A stretch of DNA of 64,000 nt from Ottelia alismoides (lineage: Eukaryota > Streptophyta > Magnoliopsida > Alismatales > Hydrocharitaceae), in the NCBI GenBank assembly GCA_037367405.1, contig JAZKJV010005773.1, forward strand, positions 532,189 to 596,188, in the 5' to 3' direction. The first letter of the stretch is position 1. Every line of letters begins with the position of its first letter. Below are positions 58,461-64,000 of the stretch, piece by piece. The notes beneath the pieces are model-generated. The model saw only the letters and a program-made list of their open reading frames with translations. It was not told the DNA's origin and searched no databases. A program made the translations under genes and the position numbers.

Positions 58461-59494
58461 TGATGAATCCTCATTCATCACTCTTTATTCTTTTATTTTA
58501 GCTAGAAACCTTTGCAAAGCGCCATGTATATGTTTGTAAATAAAATAAATTATCAAAAAACATGCATTGTGTAAATACCAATAATTAGCATGTTTTTGTG
58601 CAAAAATAAAAGAATCAAGAAATAAAGGAAAAGAGGGAAATATTTAGATTAAATATTGAGTGACCTGAACCCAAGGGAAGGCTCAATATGGGCCTGACCG
58701 CAAAATAAAATAAGTAGAGAGATAGGGTAACTCAGCCTTGTACATAAAACCCCTCTTAGTGTAAATATTTTATTTTCTAAAAATAAAAATATTTATGTGT
58801 TTTCCCATATTTTGTATATATTTATAAAAATAAAACAAAATGGGAAAAATAAAAATAAAAATAAAAACAAATAATTTCTCTCTCATCAGTGTACATATAC
58901 CATGTATATATGGATAAAAGACATATTTATTTCACCCTTGTAAATAATTAATAAAAAGAAAATAAAAATCTTTTTATATTCCAAAATTTATGGTGTAAAA
59001 ATTTAAACTATAAAATTTGAATAATTTTACATAAATAAAATAATTACAAATCAAAATCAAAAATAGATAGGTATTTATACCTGTATATAATAATATATGT
59101 TGTAAATACATAATTTGTTTTTCAAAAAAATAAATAAAAATCACAAAATAATTACTATGAAAATAAATAAACTTTTTTTATTTTGTAAATATTTTTAAAT
59201 AAAGTCATTTTCTATTTTATTTTGATTTTCCAAATAAATTTCCAATGCATTTTTTTCATTGGTCCACGAGGGATGTTGACCCCCGGTCAACTCTCCCCCG
59301 CGGAACTCTTCTCCGCGGATCTTGTTCAAGTGCCCTATTTTGCCCAATTATCCTGGATTGATCGGATCGCCTTTCACCTAAACCCTGGGCTCCATTTGCA
59401 GCTCTCACATCCGAGATTCACGCCTGGGAATCTTCCTAGGGATCCGTGCACCACAATTGCTTGCCTGACTCCAATCTTGCCAGACCTCTACCAC

Positions 59495-59501
59495 TATATA
59501 G
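59495..59501 (+). promoter_or_regulatory. TATA box of the F LTR
   Basis: TATATAG in the context CCACTATATAGC, equivalent to 14479-14485 in D. The W-box palindrome is upstream at 59268-59299. Confidence 0.55.
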
Positions 59502-60029
59502 CTCGAGCCTCTGTCGCATTTTCCGCATCTTTGGACATCCCCTTCGGTTCCCAAGACCTCCCTTCCTCCTCCTTGAGTGACAGCAAGCGAGAGGGGATCA
59601 ATTGCAGCGAGGACCAAGTCCAGTAGCCTCAGAGCAGGTGGTCATCACCACCGTGCTCCGCCCATCGGAGCTAGAGCCTCTGGAGGCGTCACTCCATTGA
59701 GTCAAGGACCCCAGGAGGTCACCCACCTCCAGCATAGGCGTCTGCACCCATCAGGTAGCCTCGTTACCCCGTAGATTAGCTTTAATCTTGATTTTTCGAT
59801 TCTGCGCCGTCGGCCTCCGTCGTCCGATTCACCGCGCTCCGATCGACCATCTCCCCTTCCAACCACACCAACACCTTCATGAGACTTCGCCCCACATTCT
59901 ACGCCCCTTCAATCATCCTGGTTCGCCCCGGAACCAAGACTTAGGTCTCCTCCGTCGTCGCCTTGCCAGAGACCCACGATTTGCCCCACACGATCACCCA
60001 TTCCACCATAACCAGGTTGATGCACTTTG

Positions 60030-61791
60030 CCCTCGACCCAATTTTCCTTCCTTTGTATGTCGAATCGAAGAAGAACCTCATCTGGAGGTCCAACCACTCG
60101 TGCACAGGAGCTCCAGGAGCTTCATGCCGCCGAGGCACCTCGGGCATCCTTGGCCTCATTGGAGACCGTTAGGATCTGCGGACGACTTCGGGCTTCGTGT
60201 TCCCTCTCAGAGTAGCAACGGAGGAGGTCCTGATTGCGCGCATAGGCCCGGCGAAAGTCGCCAGCGACTTGTTCTTTGAGGATCTTCCTCTACCGTTGGA
60301 TAGAGTCTCTGCACCAGTTTTGATCGCCGCCATTCGTGCTTGGGGAGCTTGCAGCCGTTGGATCGAGCTCAGGATCTCATCTGGTGCATCGATCATCGAA
60401 GGGGTACCCGTCCGTTCTCCACCGTCAGATCGTACACGTGGACCCCTTCTTCAACCGTGGATCTTTATAATGGGGTAATATCACTTAGGCCCCTATTTTT
60501 TTGGCAATTATAGTTTAGTCCTTTAAATAGTAAGTGTAGTTGTTTTTATTTTGGTTAATTTGCACTGTGGACCTGAGACTTTCTCGTATTTGCGATTTAG
60601 TCCCTGTGAGTGTTGAACACGTGCTTCGACGCGTGAGTATTTGGTTAAATTGCATGTAAGGGGCTTGGACTTTCTGGCTGTTATGGATTGATATTTTATA
60701 AATAGGAATTGCATAAATACCCCTCTGTGTGCTCATCACGTGTGTGCCTCGTGTTTATCTCGACTTTTTGCAACTTTGGCCCTGTGGTTTTACACGTGTT
60801 ATCGATTTGGCCCCAGAACTTTGTTTCTTTGCGTTTAGGTCCTCGTGTGCTGTAGCTTTTGTATTGTTGAATAAAATATCAAATAAACTCCAAATCTTGT
60901 GAAATTTGGACACGTGGCCCTTGCCACTGTGTACAAAGTTCACAAATTTTTTAGGTCATTTTTATTATTGTTTGCTATTTTTAAAAATTAAAAACACTCA
61001 TTTTTGCTACTGTTTGAAATATAAAATCAACTAAAAATATACAAACCACTAAAATTACAAAAAACTTAGGTATTGTTTGTTTGAGTACTTCCTTGCTTTA
61101 GACCAATTTTGGTTTAATTTGGATTTATAAAAACTATAAAACCCTAAAAATCTTATAAAATTATTAAAAAATCTATAAAATGTAAAAAATTGCAATTTTG
61201 GTTTCTATAGCTTAGTTTTTATTTCTAGTTTTCATAAAAATTGCCTTCAGATTTTTATAGGAAAATTATCTATTTTTAATTAGCCTTTCAAATCTGGCTG
61301 CACATTAGTTCTTTGTTTTTACCTTTTTCTATTTTTATAAAATCAACCAAAAATTATGAAATTCTGGAAAATTACCAAAAACACTTAAAAATATATAAAA
61401 CACAAGAGTAATTTTATTTGAATTTTCTGATTTGTTTTGGAGTGTTTAATAAATTGTTGTTTGAGGCTTTTTGCTTTCTTTTTTTATATTCCTCATTATT
61501 AAAAATCATAAAAAAAATTAGAATCTTTAAAATCCACCAAAAAAGTTCATTTCTTTATTTTATTTTATTTTTGACTACTTCGTAGGCCGATTCGGCCAAC
61601 CCGTGCTCCCTGAGTTCGACCCTGGTCGCTATACCAGGTTAAATAAATAGCAAGACCGCTATTCGTGTTTCTTGATTGTTTTATTGCTTTTGGTGGTCGT
61701 ATCTTCTTGTTGATTCTGAGCCACGAGATCCGGGTCGCAACGACCCTTTATTGATTTTAATCCTACTCGGATTTTGTGGGATTTTTCGGCT
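60030..61791 (+). repeat. First copy of the LTR 3' half in F, paired with 61792-63542
   Basis: The two copies align from CCCTCGAC onward, with scattered substitutions and short indels. The second copy keeps the acceptor TTCCTGTGCAG; the first has TTTGTATG there. Confidence 0.88.
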
Positions 61792-63542
61792 CCCTCGACT
61801 TGGTTTTCTTCCTGTGCAGGTCGAATCGAAGAAGGACCTCATCTGGAGGTCCAACCACTCGGACACATGAGCTCTAGGAGCTTCACACCGCCGAGGCGCC
61901 GCGGGCGTCCTTGGCCTCATCGGAGACCATCAGGAGCTACGGACGACTTCAGGCTTCGTGTTCCTCTCTCAGAGCAGCATCGAAGGAGGTCCTGATCGCA
62001 TGCATATGCCCGACAAAAGTCACCGGCGACTAGTTCTTCGAGGATCTTCCTCTGCCGTTGGATAGAGACCCCGCACTAGTTTTGATCGCCACCGTTCGTG
62101 CTTGGGGAGCTTGCAGCTGTTGGATCGAGCTTAGGATCTCATCTGGAGCGTCGATCATCGAAGGGGTACCCATCCGTTCTCCACCGTCAGATCGTATACG
62201 TGGACCCCCCTTCAACCGTGGATCTTAATAATGTGGTAATATCACTTAGGCCCATGTTCTTTTTGCAATTATAGTTTAGTCCTGTAAATAGTAAGTGTAG
62301 TTGTTTTTATTTTGGTTAATTTGAACTGTGGACATGAGACTTTCTCGTATTTGCGATTTAGTCCCTGTGAGTGTGGAACACGTACTTCGACACGTGAATA
62401 TTTGGTTATATTGCATGTAAGGGGCTTGGACTTTCTGGTTGTTATGGATTGATATTTTATAAATAGGAATTACATAAATACCCCTTTGTGTGCTCATCAC
62501 GTGTGTGCCTCATGTTTATCTGGACTTTTTGCAACTTTGGCATTGTGGTTTAACACGAGTTATCGATTTAGCCCCAGAACTTTGTTTCTTTGCATTTAGG
62601 TCCCTGTGTGTTGTAGCTTTTGTATTGGTTGAATAAAATATCAAATAAACTCCAAATCTTGTGAAATTTGGAAACATGGCCCCTGCCACTGTGTAAAAAG
62701 TTTACAACTTTTTGGGACATTTTTATTACTGTTTGCTATTTTAAAAAATCAAAAACACTCATTTTTGCTATTGTTTGAAATATAAAATCAACTAAAAATA
62801 TACAAACTCATCTAAAAATTACAAAAAAATTAGGTATTGTTTGTTTGAGTACTTCCTTGCTTCAGACCAATTTTGGTTTAATTTGGATTTATAAAACCCA
62901 TAAAAACTATAAAACCCTAAAAATTTTATAAAAATTATTAAAAATTAAAATACAAAAAATGCAATTTTGGTTTCTGTAGCTTAGTTTTTATTTCTAGTTT
63001 TCATAAAAATTTCTTTCAGATTTTTATAGGCTAATTATCTATTTTTAATTAGCCTTTCAAATCTGGCTGCACATTAGTTCTTTGTTTTTACCTTTTTCTA
63101 TTTTTGTAAAATCAACCAAAAATTATAAAATTCTGGAAAAATTACCAAAAACACTTAAAATATATAAAACACAAGAATAATTTTATTTGAATTTTCTGAT
63201 TTGTTTTAGAGTGTTTAATAAATTGTTGTTTGAGTGCTTTTTGCTTTCTTTTTGTATTAAAAACATTAAAAATCTATAAAATCCACCAAAAAATCATTTC
63301 TTTATTTTATTTTCTTTTTGATTACTTCGTAGGCCGATTCGGCCAACCTGTGCTCCTTGAGTTCGACCCTGGTCGCTATACCAGGTTAAATAAATAGCAA
63401 GACCGATATTCGTGTTTCTTGATTGTTTTATTGATTTTGGTGGTCTTATCTTCTTGTTGAGTCCGAGCCGGGAGATCCTGGTCGCAACGACCCTTGATTG
63501 ATTTTACTCCTACCCGGATTTTTTGGGATTTTCGGCTCATCA

Positions 63543-63547
63543 GAACC
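63543..63547 (+). repeat. Target site duplication of element F, right copy (GAACC)
   Basis: It is identical to 58456-58460 and directly follows GGCTCATCA. Confidence 0.93.
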
Positions 63548-64000
63548 CGAAAAAATTGTTAGGCAATTGTTTGCTTGAAAAATACCTAAAAAGAAAAATC
63601 ATAAAATTGGGACTGCTAAAGCAAATTGGACATAAAATTCACTTCACCAAAAATCTTGTATTGGGACAGCAACCCCCACATTGTATGGTTTGATTGGGCG
63701 AGAGAGTGACCCGTACCCTAGGTAGAGCCATATCCGACCCTTCTTCAGACTACTGCTTCTGGGCTAGTTGTTCTCTAGTGAGGATTGCTCCGATTTCCGG
63801 TAAAGCGGGCCGCGATATCCTTAACAGAACGAGTCGATCGGGTAGCCGGTAAACGGTTCACGACTTGTACTGGCTGGGAAAGATCTAGTTCAGGATCGGG
63901 ACAGTCTCCTGGGGGCGTTGGATTCCTAACAACCATTTAATCGCTCTGTTAGACTAGATTATCACCCAAAAAAGACAAGATAAAAGACCGAACTCTTACA
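63543..64000 (+). mobile_element. Element E, second fragment: leader continuing past the window
   Basis: It continues the E leader after F and matches D at about 17860-18320 (GGTAAAGCGGGCCGCGATAT, TGGGAAAGATCTAGTTCAGG). The gag start would lie just beyond the window. Confidence 0.88.

Larger units (their letters stand above)
58461..63542 (+). mobile_element. Element F: LTR pair collapsed by deletion (5082 bp)
   Basis: It starts TGATGAATCCTC and ends GGCTCATCA, flanked by GAACC on both sides. The first part, 58461-61791, is one D-type LTR lacking only its last bases. At 61792 the sequence jumps to the middle of a second LTR copy (CCCTCGAC, as at 60030) and runs to the true end. All internal sequence and the front half of the second LTR are gone. 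A tandem duplication inside a solo LTR is the alternative. No coding region remains. Confidence 0.88.

Overview
This window is nuclear DNA from a flowering plant with a large, repeat-rich genome. Every part of it can be assigned to LTR retrotransposons of one group, and I found no host gene, tRNA, rRNA or CRISPR. The elements are Ty3/gypsy and look Athila-like. They use a primer binding site matching plant tRNA-Asp, have LTRs of 3.2-3.7 kb bounded by TGATGA...TCATCA or close variants, an RT with FMDD as the catalytic motif, an integrase with HHCC and DDE motifs, and a long AT-rich 3' region where Athila elements may carry an env-like gene but none is visible here. I cannot name the species.

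The layout is a set of nested insertions. Element D (+) is the oldest host copy. Its 5' LTR is split by element A (+), which enters from beyond the left edge and ends at 13727. D resumes at 13728 and runs to 22243, where element C (-) has inserted into its reverse transcriptase. C spans 22244-53729, and its own 3' LTR is split by element B (+), 25697-38652. D's RT resumes at 53730 and continues to about 58355, where D is fused to the leader of a fifth copy, E (+). E is interrupted by F (58461-63542), a deletion derivative made of one near-complete LTR plus the 3' half of a second. E then runs off the right edge. Target-site duplications support B (GCCCT), C (GCGGC/GCAGC) and F (GAACC); GGTAA is the likely one for A.

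A, C and D carry gag plus protease, RT, RNase H and integrase, all broken by stops and frameshifts. B has no pol; it has one long intact gag-type ORF of 658 codons between complete LTRs, so it looks like a non-autonomous gag-only element that depends on pol supplied in trans. B is also the deepest insertion.

The most interesting content is non-coding. Four copies (A, B, C, D) keep a 3' array of hairpins whose right arms resemble the polypurine tract, followed by a segment with a-b-a'-b' pseudoknot topology. The LTRs keep an inverted W-box palindrome, a candidate leader intron of about 300 nt, and three small hairpins before the PBS, one with a compensatory base change. Two stop codons occur at the same sites in A, C and D, suggesting that defective copies were mobilised, that one codon is recoded, or that the same C-to-T change recurred.
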